A DNA stretch of 49,982 nt from Nostoc sp. LEGE 12450 (GTDB lineage: Bacteria; Cyanobacteriota; Cyanobacteriia; Cyanobacteriales; Nostocaceae), in contig NZ_JADEXU010000046.1 of the NCBI RefSeq assembly GCF_015206895.1, positions 1-49,982 of the forward strand, in the 5' to 3' direction. A model generated the notes under the pieces. That model had not been told where the DNA came from, searched no databases, and was given only the letters and a program-made list of their open reading frames with translations. This document shows, one piece after another, positions 1-9,037 of the stretch. Both the position numbers and the translations under genes were made by a program. How positions within the stretch are numbered: the stretch's first letter is position 1; every line of letters starts with the position of its first letter.

Positions 1-31
1 CCCATTCCCAATTCCCCATTCCCAATTCCCT
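1..31. repeat. CCCATTCCCAATT short tandem run at the window edge
   Basis: Repeats of CCCATTCC and CCCAATTCC immediately downstream of the efflux adaptor stop codon. A heptanucleotide-type intergenic repeat, also seen just before the HlyD gene near 28700-28735. Confidence 0.8.
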
Positions 32-1489
32 TCAATTTGCAACTCGAACCTTATCACCATCTTTGAGATATCCTGCACCATCAACTACGATGCGATCGCC
101 TAACTGCAACCCACTTTTGATTTCTACTTTGTCGCCGTTTGTAGGATTTTCTAAGTCCACTTTCTGGCTGCGAACTATATCTCCACTTGATAAGGTGAAT
201 ACAATTACACTTCCATCTGCTTGAGATTGGACTGCTTTTTGCGGCACTACCATCGTCATCCCTGAGTTAGTAGTAATTGCAGCATTCGCAAACATTCCTG
301 GTTTAAGTAAAGTTGTTGGCGGTAAGTCAATTTTGACTGTAGCCTCTCGCCTTTGATCGTTCACCTGTGGTTGGATCTCTCTGACTCGTCCTTGCGATCG
401 CACGCGCTGATCGACATCTGAAGTAATTTGCACAGATGCGCCAATTTTCACCTGATTTAATTGAATTTCAGGAACCTTCGCCTGAAGTTCTAATTTTTCA
501 TCTCGGATAATCGAAAATAGCTTTTGTGTGCCACCAATCACAGTTCCCACCTGCGTTTGCGGCGGCACACCAGTTACATCACCGACTCTGGCCAGTTTCT
601 CCGCGATCACTCCCGAAGCCGGCGCACGCACCACAGTTTGTTCTAACTGAGTTTGTAGTTGTTGCACCCTAGCGGCACTGCTACGGACATCAGCTTTGGC
701 TTTGTTGATAATAGCTTGAGCGTTACTAATATTAGCCTGGGCACTGCCGATATTGGCCTGGGCACTACGCAGGTTTTCTTGGGATAGATTCACAACTTGT
801 ATGGCAGTTTTTACAGCGTAGGAACGAGTATCAAGTTCTTGCCTACTAATGGTTCCAGAATCAGCCAGTTGTTGATAGCGCTGATAATTTTTGGCGGCTT
901 CTTCTAGCTTTGCCTTCGCTTGAGCTAAATCTGCTTGTTTTTGCTGGACTATGGCTTTATTTGATGCCAAATCTGCTTGTCTGGATGCTAAATCTGCCTG
1001 TTTTGATTCGACATCGGCTTGTTTTGATTCGACATCTGCCTTTGCTTGGCTAATTTGGCTTTGCAGTATGGAACCATCCAACACCGCCAAAACTTGACCT
1101 TTTTTGACAAAAACCCCTTCTTTCACATCTTCAGGGATGCTTTTGATTTGTAAACCGTTTGTCTGTGGTAAAACCGGAATTAAGTCACGTGCTGCAACAG
1201 TTCCAGTAGTTTTAAGAGTCCGCACAACACGGGCGGCTTCTACTGTGGCGATGGTAACTGTCATTGATGGGTTAATTTTTTTATCCGCTACCGCGCTTTG
1301 TTGACGGGATGGAAGATGACTTAATACACTCATGCCACCAAAGGCGATCGCAATTCCTAAACCAGCACCCAAAAATAATGGCTTCAACCATGCCCTAGTT
1401 GGTTTTTGCTCTGATTTGCTCAAAAAGCTAGCATCCTCAGAGGTTATAGGTTCTTCCACCTCGATTTCTGAAACACTTTCATCGCTCAC
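32..1489 (-). CDS. RND-type efflux periplasmic adaptor (membrane fusion protein, HlyD family)
   Basis: Likely periplasmic adaptor linking an inner-membrane RND or ABC exporter to an outer-membrane channel. The 485-residue protein has a cytosolic acidic N-terminus, one membrane segment at about 35-56, a first lipoyl half at about 85-140 (ending GQVLAVLDGS), a long alanine/glutamine-rich coiled-coil hairpin at about 141-285 with repeated QADL and QADV blocks, a second lipoyl half at about 285-325 (VRAPASGVI), and a beta-barrel and membrane-proximal region to the end. This order is standard for the family. The long coiled coil suits an adaptor that reaches TolC. The exporter subunit would lie to the left, outside the window. 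Two perfect palindromes lie 28-56 nt upstream of the ATG and may be its operator. Family is clear; the substrate cannot be read. Confidence 0.88.
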   Translation of the reverse strand: MSDESVSEIEVEEPITSEDASFLSKSEQKPTRAWLKPLFLGAGLGIAIAFGGMSVLSHLPSRQQSAVADKKINPSMTVTIATVEAARVVRTLKTTGTVAARDLIPVLPQTNGLQIKSIPEDVKEGVFVKKGQVLAVLDGSILQSQISQAKADVESKQADVESKQADLASRQADLASNKAIVQQKQADLAQAKAKLEEAAKNYQRYQQLADSGTISRQELDTRSYAVKTAIQVVNLSQENLRSAQANIGSAQANISNAQAIINKAKADVRSSAARVQQLQTQLEQTVVRAPASGVIAEKLARVGDVTGVPPQTQVGTVIGGTQKLFSIIRDEKLELQAKVPEIQLNQVKIGASVQITSDVDQRVRSQGRVREIQPQVNDQRREATVKIDLPPTTLLKPGMFANAAITTNSGMTMVVPQKAVQSQADGSVIVFTLSSGDIVRSQKVDLENPTNGDKVEIKSGLQLGDRIVVDGAGYLKDGDKVRVAN

Positions 1490-1516
1490 AGTCCGACCTC
1501 CACTTTCTGTCTATGC

Positions 1517-1545
1517 ATACCAATATTGGTATTTTCTTAAGAAAA
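1517..1545. promoter_or_regulatory. Two abutting perfect palindromes upstream of the efflux adaptor
   Basis: A 16-bp perfect palindrome, ATACCAATATTGGTAT, spans 1517-1532. It shares its last base with a 14-bp perfect palindrome, TTTTCTTAAGAAAA, at 1532-1545. They lie 28-56 nt upstream of the ATG of the minus-strand adaptor gene, a normal place for a repressor or activator site. The symmetry is seen directly; the regulatory role is inferred, and no regulator gene is adjacent within the window. Confidence 0.4.
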
Positions 1546-2005
1546 CTTGAAATTTATTTACTTCCCATCAACTATGACGCATTTCATAGTAAATGTCTTT
1601 TATTTTTAACCGTATATAATAGAACTTAGTTGCTAAGAAAAATTACTGTTATAAAATACTTGAAGCCTTTCTGTAGATTATGATACAAGAAATTATTTCA
1701 TTTCATCTAGCTACTCTAAATAACACAATATACCCATTTAGATCACCGTCAACCAATGCTTATATATGAAAAACTGATAAAGCTAATCTAGAATTATTTA
1801 ATTAAAATCTGAACTATCAATGTATTTTATTAAACCAGTAAAAGCTTTTATCTACGCAAATCCTAATTCCTCTAAAGCCTTTGTCTTGTCAAAAAGTCGT
1901 ACATCCAGGGATAGTTCAAGCTAGCGTCTACAGCTACACGTGAGTTACAAATGAGCAAACTCCATTACCCTAAATTCCAGCCAGGGCGATCCTGATAGTG
2001 GAATT
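1546..2005. other. AT-rich intergenic region
   Basis: Divergent intergenic stretch between the efflux adaptor and the HD-domain gene. It is strongly AT-rich with no convincing ORF, RNA gene or long repeat. It must hold the promoter of the HD-domain gene, but no clear -35/-10 pair could be assigned. Confidence 0.5.
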
Positions 2006-2938
2006 TTGAAATCAATCAAATCAATAAATAATTGGTATTTACCAGAGTCACCAGATATGTTCAATGCCACTGAAATTTTAATTGATGCCTTTGTAAATGA
2101 AATTAGAGAAGGCTACCGTCGCACTTATGGCTGCTTTAAAAATGATTATCAGGATATTATCGCCTGGGCTGGTAACATGGCTTTGGAAAACATTGCCAAT
2201 AGCGATGCCCTTTATCACAATGTTGAACACACTGTCCTTGTCACCCTTGTGGGGCAAGAAATATTACGTGGCAAACACATTAGAGAAGGCGGTGTTTCCA
2301 GTGAAGACTGGTTGCATTGTATTATTTCCTTAGTGAGCCATGATATTGGCTACGTTAAGGGAGTTTGCCGACTAGACCAAGAAGCAGTAGGCTTATATTC
2401 CACAGGTAAAAATGGCAAAATGGTTTCTGTAGCTCCTGGCGCTTCTGATGCCAGTCTCACGCCGTATCATGTTGATAGAGCCAAGCTTTTTATTGATGAG
2501 CGTTTTGGAGGTCACAAGTTAATAGATGCTGAGGCAATTAAGAGCAATATTGAACTAACACGATTTCCCGTGCCTGCGGCAGAAGATCATCAAGATACAA
2601 AATGCTTTGCCGGGTTAGTCCGGGCTGCTGATTTGATTGGTCAACTAAGCGACCCACGTTACCTGAAGAAAATTACTTCTTTATTTTACGAGTTTGAAGA
2701 AACTGGTGTAAATAAAGTTTTGGGCTATAAAACCCCTGCCGATTTACGGAATAACTACGCTAAGTTTTACTGGAATGGTGTCTATCCCTATATCCAAGAA
2801 GGGCTGCATTACCTATCATTGACACAACAGGGCAAACAAATTCTCGCTAATCTCTACTCAAACGTGTTTGTTGTAGAACACGAAAAACAACAGCAAGAAC
2901 AGCAGAAGTATTTAGAGAAGTTAGGTGTGGGGAGTTGA
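2006..2938 (+). CDS. HD-domain metal-dependent phosphohydrolase
   Basis: Predicted soluble metal-dependent phosphohydrolase or phosphodiesterase of the HD superfamily. Visible ligands are H71 and H75 in YHNVEHT, H112-D113 in SHDIGY and D209 in RAADLIGQ, which is the H...HD...D pattern. The HNxxH spacing resembles eukaryote-type cyclic nucleotide phosphodiesterases, so a cyclic nucleotide substrate is possible but unproven. The longest frame (310 residues) begins with TTG at 2006; an in-frame ATG at 2057 (residue 18) just before FNATEIL may be the true start. No membrane segment or sensory domain is present. The gene stands alone, followed by a short inverted repeat and then the DppC-like gene. 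Confidence 0.72.
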   Translation: MKSIKSINNWYLPESPDMFNATEILIDAFVNEIREGYRRTYGCFKNDYQDIIAWAGNMALENIANSDALYHNVEHTVLVTLVGQEILRGKHIREGGVSSEDWLHCIISLVSHDIGYVKGVCRLDQEAVGLYSTGKNGKMVSVAPGASDASLTPYHVDRAKLFIDERFGGHKLIDAEAIKSNIELTRFPVPAAEDHQDTKCFAGLVRAADLIGQLSDPRYLKKITSLFYEFEETGVNKVLGYKTPADLRNNYAKFYWNGVYPYIQEGLHYLSLTQQGKQILANLYSNVFVVEHEKQQQEQQKYLEKLGVGS

Positions 2939-2939
2939 G

Positions 2940-3041
2940 AGTTAGGAGTTAAAAGTTAGGAGTTAATAATTATTAATCATGAGTTATGAATTAAGATAAA
3001 ACTTTAATAACTCATAAACTCATAACTTATAACTCCTAACT
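2940..3041. repeat. Intergenic inverted repeat of AGTTAGGAGTT / AACTCCTAACT type
   Basis: AGTTAGGAGTT at 2940-2950 is exactly complementary to AACTCCTAACT at 3031-3041. A second arm, ATGAGTT at 2979-2985, pairs with AACTCAT at 3009-3015. This low-complexity family is common between Nostoc genes. It could act as a weak terminator or mRNA hairpin after the HD gene, but there is no U-run. Confidence 0.55.
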
Positions 3042-3044
3042 ACT

Positions 3045-4160
3045 ATGGATTGGTGGCGACGACTAAAGAAGAATCCTTTGGCAAAATTTGGGGCAATTTT
3101 GCTGTTAATTTTCTACACAGCAGTAATTGCAGCAGATTTTGTGGCTCCTTATGACCCTTATGCCTCACAGCCTAATGGTTCACTGCTGCCACCAACTCAG
3201 ATACACTGGGTTTCTCAATCAGGACAGTTTATCGGACCCCATGTTTATCCCACGACTCAGGGAGACACAAATTTAGAAACAGGCGATCGCCAACTCATTG
3301 TAGACTTCAAAAAGCCATCACCTGTACGTCTATTTGTTTCCGGGCCAGAATACCGATTGTTGCAGATGAGTTTGCCACTACCCCCCAAGTGGGATGAAGT
3401 CACAATCTTTCCTGGTATTCCCTTAAATTGGCATTTATTTGGCACAACAACTGGCGCAAAAGTCAATATCTTAGGTACTGATGACCAAAGCCGCGACCAA
3501 TTTAGTCGCCTATTACATGGCGGTCGCATCAGTATGTTTATTGGGATTTTTGGCATTATCATTACCTATCCCCTCGGTTTGCTCATCGGTGGAATTTCCG
3601 GTTATTTAGGCGGTGTGACTGATAGCGTCATTATGCGCTTGGCAGAAGTTCTAATGACTTTCCCTAGTATTTATCTTTTGGTAACTTTGGGAGCAGTCTT
3701 ACCACCTGGTTTAAGCAGTACCCAGCGCTTTTTGCTGATTGTGGTGATTACTTCGGTGATTAGCTGGGCTGGTTTAGCACGGGTCATTCGGGGACAGGTA
3801 CTATCAATTAAAGAGCGAGAATTTGTCCAAGCCTCACGCGCGATGGGCGCAAACCCTCTTTATATAATCCTCCGCCACGTCTTGCCGCAAACGGCTAGTT
3901 ATGTAGTTATCTCTGCTACTCTTGCAATTCCCAGCTTTATTGGTGCAGAAGCAATACTAAGTCTCATCGGCTTGGGAATTCAACAACCAGACCCCTCTTG
4001 GGGCAATATGCTTTCTTTGGCTAGCAATGCTTCAATTTTGGTACTGCAACCTTGGTTAATTTGGCCGCCTGCGGTGCTGATTATTCTCACAGTGTTAGCA
4101 TTCAACTTACTCGGTGATGGACTCAGAGATGCACTTGACCCTCGGAGTTTGAGAAGATAA
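3045..4160 (+). CDS. Dipeptide/oligopeptide-type ABC transporter permease (DppC-like)
   Basis: Inner-membrane permease of a peptide/nickel-type ABC importer. The N-terminal membrane segment (about 15-33) is followed by FVAPYDPY, the usual start of the DppC periplasmic region. The core carries LLGTDDQSRDQFSRLL-type sequence, several membrane segments and the ATPase-contact EAA-like loop VQASRAMGANPLYIILRHVLPQ. At 371 residues it is about 70 longer than a typical DppC; the excess is a periplasmic insert at about 45-145 before the first core helix. The matching DppB and binding protein lie 5.5-8 kb away on the opposite strand, and no ATPase subunit is in the window. The ATG at 3045 gives a standard N-terminus. 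Confidence 0.85.
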   Translation: MDWWRRLKKNPLAKFGAILLLIFYTAVIAADFVAPYDPYASQPNGSLLPPTQIHWVSQSGQFIGPHVYPTTQGDTNLETGDRQLIVDFKKPSPVRLFVSGPEYRLLQMSLPLPPKWDEVTIFPGIPLNWHLFGTTTGAKVNILGTDDQSRDQFSRLLHGGRISMFIGIFGIIITYPLGLLIGGISGYLGGVTDSVIMRLAEVLMTFPSIYLLVTLGAVLPPGLSSTQRFLLIVVITSVISWAGLARVIRGQVLSIKEREFVQASRAMGANPLYIILRHVLPQTASYVVISATLAIPSFIGAEAILSLIGLGIQQPDPSWGNMLSLASNASILVLQPWLIWPPAVLIILTVLAFNLLGDGLRDALDPRSLRR

Positions 4161-4170
4161 GCCCTCAATA

Positions 4171-4464
4171 ATAGTAAATGGAGTCGCCGAAATAGCAAAT
4201 GCTGTCGCCGAAGTAACAAATGCGAACCCCGAAGTAACAAATGCGAACCTCGAAGTAACAAATGCGATCGCTGAAGTAGCAAATGCGAACCCCGAAGTAA
4301 CAAATGCGAACTCCGAAGTAACAAATGCGAACCCCGAAATAGCAAATGCGAACTCCGAAGTAACAAATGCGAACCCCGAAGTAACAAATGCGATCGCCGA
4401 AATAGCAAATGCGAACTCCGAATTAGCAAATGCGATCGCCAAAGTAACAAATGCGATCGCTGAA
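4171..4464. repeat. 21-bp tandem array, 14 copies
   Basis: Fourteen contiguous 21-bp units with core AACAAATGCGA and end CCGAA start 10 bp after the DppC-like stop codon. Units differ at a few positions, and four contain a HIP1-like GCGATCGC or GCGATCGCC. As 21 is a multiple of three and the unit has few stops, several frames stay open, including one plus frame coding a heptad of type E-V-T-N-A-N-P. No start codon or ribosome site accompanies them. This is an intergenic minisatellite and not a CRISPR: there are no unique spacers and the unit is too short. Confidence 0.9.
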
Positions 4465-4467
4465 ATT

Positions 4468-4514
4468 AGTCCGCGAAGGCGGACTTTGCCTGTGTAGCCG
4501 CGAATTCTATTCGC
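4468..4514. repeat. REP-like double hairpin
   Basis: AGTCCGC (4468-4474), loop GAAG, GCGGACT (4479-4485) is followed by GCGAAT (4500-4505), loop TCT, ATTCGC (4509-4514). Paired hairpins of this composition are dispersed between Nostoc genes. It lies between two converging genes, so it may help terminate either transcript. Confidence 0.6.
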
Positions 4515-4533
4515 CCAATACTGCTGTAAAAAT

Positions 4534-7197
4534 CTACTGCTGCAAAACCCAACGGCGAAACAGTTCTACGATAATCCGCCAGCTTCCCTGAGTTTCTTCA
4601 ACAACATCATGACGCTTCAGAGTATTCAGCGCTTCCTGTAAATCGGCGTTGTTCATATTTGTAGATTGAGCTAAGGCATCCAAACTTAACCCCTCTGTGT
4701 GAGGTGCAAGTACCCGTAGAATTGCTTGTTGACCTTCAACACTCCGTGCTGCCTGACCCCAAACCCCAGTAAAATAGTAGCGTCCCTGCTTGAAAAACCC
4801 AGGTTCATTGATAACTACTTCCACATCTTCTACCGTGAAAACTGAGTCACGGGGTCTTCCTTGCTCAAAAACAAAGTTATTGTAGCGGCGCACTAGCTGA
4901 AAACCCAGCAGTTGTACTAAATATGGTTGACCGTGTGTTAGGGCGTAGATTTCATCTAAGGCTTCCAAAGTGTAGTCGAGGGGGAAATCATCACCTGGGT
5001 TAGCTAAAATTTGGCGAGTAGCTGCGCGTTCTTGAAAGCCAACATGGATGGGGATGACACTGGCAAAGAATGGTTGGAAGTAATCTGTTGTCATCTCTTC
5101 TAAGGTGTGCAAACCAGCAAAAGCAAAAGCGATTTTAGAACTCATTTGCACTAACCCTCGCAGAAAACCCATAAAGTCCACAGGGATTTTTTTCGCTTCA
5201 ATCAAATCTTCAATTTTCTCGAACTCGTCTAGGGCGATGATTAACCCACCCTCTAGTTTTGCTTCAACCTGTTTTAAATAACGCTCAAAAGTCCGGTAGG
5301 GGAGATTTAGTAAATCAGCGTCAGCCGGTGGTGGAAGCTTGACAGCTTGAGAAATTTCATCACTAATTGCCATTAGCACCTCACCTACACCTTGAGGGCT
5401 ATCTCCCAAACGTAGAAGGTTAACATAAGCTAGCTGTATTTGTGACTCTAAACGGTTAGCAACGTTAACTAAAATAGAGGTTTTTCCCATGCGCCTGTGA
5501 CCGTAGAGAACTACAGATTGGAGTTGATGATCTATAATCCATAATTCCTCTAGCTGTCTCATCACATCTTCTCGCCCAACAAACCGCTTGCCCTCAACTG
5601 GATTGCCTACAATGTAGGGATTGCGTACATGCTCAGTAATTGAATTCTCCTTTAACTTCTCAGCTACTCGTAGCAAAGATTTCTCCCAAGAACTGGCAAT
5701 TAACTGTACTATTCTTATATCAGGATATTGAAGTAAACTATTAGTCTTTTCTGAAAGAGTTTTTAACTTCTGCAAAGCTTGGTTAAGAGCAAAAGAACGG
5801 GATACAGGAGATGCACTTCTTTGGATGGTACGAGCATCCTGAATGATTGAAACAAGATAATCAAGAGCTTCCCAAGTAGTATGCCGTAGTAGAGGTGCTG
5901 GAGGAATTGTTGGTGATTGAAGCATAGCAATAGTTACTAATTCATCAGCATCCAAAAAAGCAGCAAGGGTTTGAGTTAAAGTGAACATTTCCTCGCCGTA
6001 AAGACAATAACGAACTTCATAAAAAGCTTTAATTGCCTCTTGTAGACATCCCTTTTCTCTATATTCTTCGCCCCAATAGTCATTAATTTTATGCAGTTTC
6101 CAAAAACCATATAAAGCAGCATGATATTGAGTATCAAAACGGATGCTTGAATATGACTCTAGATTTCCCTCCCAAGTATAGCGGAGTTCTTCTAGATGTT
6201 CAGATGATAACTGGGATAAGCGTAATAAAAGTTGTTCTGGAGGTGTTTGTGCCAGGGCGCGATTAATAGCCTCGGTAACGGCGAACAATTGGAGACTGTA
6301 AGCTAACACTTGATTGATGTTGTAAAGCCCACTTTCCCAATCATGCAGCAGCCAGTTTGTTAATTGAGATGAGAAGTAAGGAAGTCTGAGTGAAGTTATA
6401 TGAGCAACTAGCCTATTTTTTCTGCTAGGAATAAGTTGAGATAGAAGAATATTAATCAGCCAATCATCTAGCCTATATCTTGCTAAGTCATTTGCTATAA
6501 AGAATGCTATAAAAAAATGTATTATTAAACCTATTACGATAATATCCAAAGGATATAATCTAAGAAAAAATGTTATTAAAATAACAAAAACTACACGTTT
6601 AACCCAAAGATTTAGTGATGTTTCGCTAGAAGTAAATTCATTATCATTTTCTTTATAAGCTAGACTTCTAATAACACCGTTTATAAGACCAAATAATATA
6701 CCCAAAGATACACTGTTTTTGGCCATGAAGGATAAATAAATTTTAATTATATTTTCATCAATTGGAACAGTTATGTTTTCAGTAAGTACATTTAAAATAT
6801 AGCCCAGTATTATATTAAAACCTATAAAACTTCCAAGCCAGTGTGCTTTGCCTATTTGATTATCTAAGTCAGAAACAAAGTTACCTAAGTAACCTATACC
6901 AAAAAATACACTTATTATGACACTCTGCCAATGAAATGGAAACTTTGTATTTTTAAGAAGAATATTGAGAAAATAGTTACTAAATATTACTAATAGCCAA
7001 CTTTGTATAGCTAACTGAAGTTGAATATGATTATAACGTTGTTGACTTCTGAAGGTATCCACGTACCACTGCAAAGCTTGGGGAAAGAAAAACACCCAAT
7101 ATAGTAGTCGCAAATAGTCCAACGGATTCCATAAAGACAAAGGTTGCCTAAGATTAGGAGCTAAGTTTAAGCGAGGAACAGAGTGGTTTTGGCTCAT
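4534..7197 (-). CDS. Membrane-anchored STAND/AAA-like NTPase, module A second gene
   Basis: 887-residue protein. The N-terminal third is a membrane domain of several hydrophobic helices (about 75-240), after a short cytosolic head with a WNPLDYLRLLYWVFFFP amphipathic segment. A helical region follows (about 260-520). The C-terminal NTPase starts at VGREDV, with Walker A GHRRMGKTS at about 566-574, Walker B LIIALDEFEK at about 650-659 and the THGQPYLVQLL sensor-like motif. The last 70 residues look like a winged helix. This fits the Nostoc AAA-like/STAND signalling NTPases. Its ATG overlaps the stop of the upstream gene by 4 bp (7194-7197), implying translational coupling. The output domain is unknown; the membrane region could itself be the effector. 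Confidence 0.75.
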   Translation of the reverse strand: MSQNHSVPRLNLAPNLRQPLSLWNPLDYLRLLYWVFFFPQALQWYVDTFRSQQRYNHIQLQLAIQSWLLVIFSNYFLNILLKNTKFPFHWQSVIISVFFGIGYLGNFVSDLDNQIGKAHWLGSFIGFNIILGYILNVLTENITVPIDENIIKIYLSFMAKNSVSLGILFGLINGVIRSLAYKENDNEFTSSETSLNLWVKRVVFVILITFFLRLYPLDIIVIGLIIHFFIAFFIANDLARYRLDDWLINILLSQLIPSRKNRLVAHITSLRLPYFSSQLTNWLLHDWESGLYNINQVLAYSLQLFAVTEAINRALAQTPPEQLLLRLSQLSSEHLEELRYTWEGNLESYSSIRFDTQYHAALYGFWKLHKINDYWGEEYREKGCLQEAIKAFYEVRYCLYGEEMFTLTQTLAAFLDADELVTIAMLQSPTIPPAPLLRHTTWEALDYLVSIIQDARTIQRSASPVSRSFALNQALQKLKTLSEKTNSLLQYPDIRIVQLIASSWEKSLLRVAEKLKENSITEHVRNPYIVGNPVEGKRFVGREDVMRQLEELWIIDHQLQSVVLYGHRRMGKTSILVNVANRLESQIQLAYVNLLRLGDSPQGVGEVLMAISDEISQAVKLPPPADADLLNLPYRTFERYLKQVEAKLEGGLIIALDEFEKIEDLIEAKKIPVDFMGFLRGLVQMSSKIAFAFAGLHTLEEMTTDYFQPFFASVIPIHVGFQERAATRQILANPGDDFPLDYTLEALDEIYALTHGQPYLVQLLGFQLVRRYNNFVFEQGRPRDSVFTVEDVEVVINEPGFFKQGRYYFTGVWGQAARSVEGQQAILRVLAPHTEGLSLDALAQSTNMNNADLQEALNTLKRHDVVEETQGSWRIIVELFRRWVLQQ

Positions 7198-8261
7198 TGT
7201 AGATATTCTACATATTGGGCATAAGTTTGATGGCAGAGTTGCATCAATCGCTGGGGATGACCACCACTTTCTTGTACAAGTTCTTTTATTTCTTCCCTGG
7301 TAAAACTTACAGAAGTCATACTAAGACGAGATCCAATAAAAGCACGGATAGTATTTTCGTCCCAAGGTTCAATGTTTTCTTCTTGACAAATACCTTCTAG
7401 CGGTGATGTATTACCTTGATTGTGACTATCGTTAAACAATTCATTCAATGGTACACGAGCAGCAAGAATCAGCCGAAAAAAAGGATCGCTCCCCTCTGCT
7501 AAACCGCGCAGTTGTTCAAACACATGGCGAGAAAACCCTTTTGAAGTGATATTGCCTACATTATCTGTAGCTAGAATAATTCTACAATTTCGTAAATTGC
7601 GGGCTAGCAAATGGCCTTTACTGTTAGGAATGCCAATTTCGTTACATAAAGCACTGTAGAAGTCATCTTCATCATCAACCAAATTCAAGTCTAAAAATAC
7701 TGCTTGACAAGGCGATTCAACAAAAGTTTTTACTTGTTGGCAAATTCTCCATAGCAGAGAGGATTTACCGAGACCCTTCTTGCCTATAAGAGCAATACTA
7801 CTACCACTGTTAAATGCTTCAAATATGCGTCGTATTTCTCGTTCTCGTGCAAAGAACTGCTGCGGATTTACTCTGCCTTGTAGGGGAATAAAAGGATTAT
7901 AATTTTGCTGTGGAAGAGAAATAGGCTCTGATTCATCTTGTTGAGCTAGATTAGTTGGCTCTGCAATTGATTTTTGTAAAGATAAAACTTGTGCATAAAG
8001 CTGTTGATATTGATGTTGTATTGGGTTGTTAAAATTTCTCTTACTAACTTTTATTCCTATCTCTTCTGTAATCTTTTTGCATAAGTTTGCGCCTGCCTCT
8101 CTCAAATGTTGTTCGCTGTAATCAACCTGACTAGCAATATCTTTGTAACTCTTATGCTGCCACATCCCTAAAAAGAGGCTTGTTTCCAAGTCATTTAAGA
8201 CTTGCTTATTCTTTTGTACAAACATATTATTAATGAATTCCAATGCTTCTTTTGAGTTCAT
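7194..8261 (-). CDS. vMAP-type HTH plus ATPase protein, module A first gene
   Basis: 355 residues. The first ~85 match the vWA-MoxR-associated (vMAP) N-terminal HTH family: helical start, then a YKDIASQVDYSEQHLREAG motif and IGIKVSKRNF. A glutamine-rich linker (about 88-130) leads to an ATPase with FFAREREIRRIF, Walker A IGKKGLGKSS at about 160-169 and a weak Walker B (RIILATDNVG, about 229) lacking the usual acidic pair. A GGHPQRLMQLCHQTY motif closes the domain. No membrane segment is seen, so it is probably cytosolic. It is first in a two-gene unit with the membrane NTPase and stays divergent from the exported protein at 8453. The family is associated with bacterial conflict and signalling systems; the role here is inferred. 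Confidence 0.75.
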   Translation of the reverse strand: MNSKEALEFINNMFVQKNKQVLNDLETSLFLGMWQHKSYKDIASQVDYSEQHLREAGANLCKKITEEIGIKVSKRNFNNPIQHQYQQLYAQVLSLQKSIAEPTNLAQQDESEPISLPQQNYNPFIPLQGRVNPQQFFAREREIRRIFEAFNSGSSIALIGKKGLGKSSLLWRICQQVKTFVESPCQAVFLDLNLVDDEDDFYSALCNEIGIPNSKGHLLARNLRNCRIILATDNVGNITSKGFSRHVFEQLRGLAEGSDPFFRLILAARVPLNELFNDSHNQGNTSPLEGICQEENIEPWDENTIRAFIGSRLSMTSVSFTREEIKELVQESGGHPQRLMQLCHQTYAQYVEYLQ

Positions 8262-8452
8262 TCGGCTGACTTGAACTGGCAGAGTAAATTTTAAAATTAG
8301 CTATTAGCGTAATACTTTACCCTACAAACCTACATTTGCCTACTTTCCCTTACAACAATTTAATCACTCAAACTTCCTACTAGCGCCTACCTATAGAGTC
8401 TGTGTCTCAAGTGATGATGGTGTTACAGCACAAAAGTTGAGGAGTTTGAGAA

Positions 8453-8995
8453 ATGACAACTTTTAGACAACAGCTTGCACTTGCTCTTATCGCTGCCACC
8501 GCCGCCATATTAGCTGCCGGAGTACCTGCCATTATGGGGCTTGGGAACAAATCTTCTCTAGAGTTACCCTCTGTCACTGCCACTTCTACAACGTGTGATA
8601 AAGTTACTGTGGCCAAAGTATGTGTTGATAATCTTACAGTGCAGTTTAATAGCAACGAACCTCAGCAAGTAAAAAATAGCGATCGCATACCTTTAAAAGC
8701 TGGAGATATTTTAAGATTATCAAATCTAACCTATTGCATACCATCTAAAGCTCCAGTCAATCGAGTAGAAGTAAAGGTTTATCTGTTTCCAAATGGAGTT
8801 GAGAGTTATAAAAATGGACTTTTCACTCCTAGTAACTTCCCGATTAATGCTGCTTGTCATAATATTGGTAATTTTCAACAAACTTGGGCGCTTGAACCAG
8901 GACAACACCGAGTTAGCATACCCATTATCAAATATGTTGGCAGCAACAGAATTGTAGACAGTATTTTCTACTTTAACTTGGATGTTGGACGGTAA
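8453..8995 (+). CDS. Exported protein of unknown function with four cysteines
   Basis: 180 residues with a hydrophobic segment at about 8-30, rich in Ala and Ile, then a polar beta-rich domain. This looks like an uncleaved anchor or signal peptide, placing the domain outside the cytoplasm. Four cysteines (48, 57, 95, 135) could form two disulfides. The start ATG follows a GAGGAG-like element at about 8439. It is divergently oriented from NTPase module A, with 191 bp between, and is followed 42 bp later by the PD-(D/E)XK-like gene. I do not recognise a family. Confidence 0.6.
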   Translation: MTTFRQQLALALIAATAAILAAGVPAIMGLGNKSSLELPSVTATSTTCDKVTVAKVCVDNLTVQFNSNEPQQVKNSDRIPLKAGDILRLSNLTYCIPSKAPVNRVEVKVYLFPNGVESYKNGLFTPSNFPINAACHNIGNFQQTWALEPGQHRVSIPIIKYVGSNRIVDSIFYFNLDVGR

Positions 8996-9037
8996 TTTCA
9001 GTCTTCTATATTAAAAACGAAAGAGAGTAATCGTTTT

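Noticed and set aside
3980..4450. Minus-strand ORFs of 156 and 111 codons over the 21-bp array
   Set aside because: They are open only because the 21-bp unit has no stop in those frames. Repeating hydrophobic heptads, no ribosome site, and overlap with the DppC-like gene argue against coding.
4171..4464. Array as a CRISPR
   Set aside because: Units are directly adjacent with no unique spacers and a 21-bp period; there are no cas genes.
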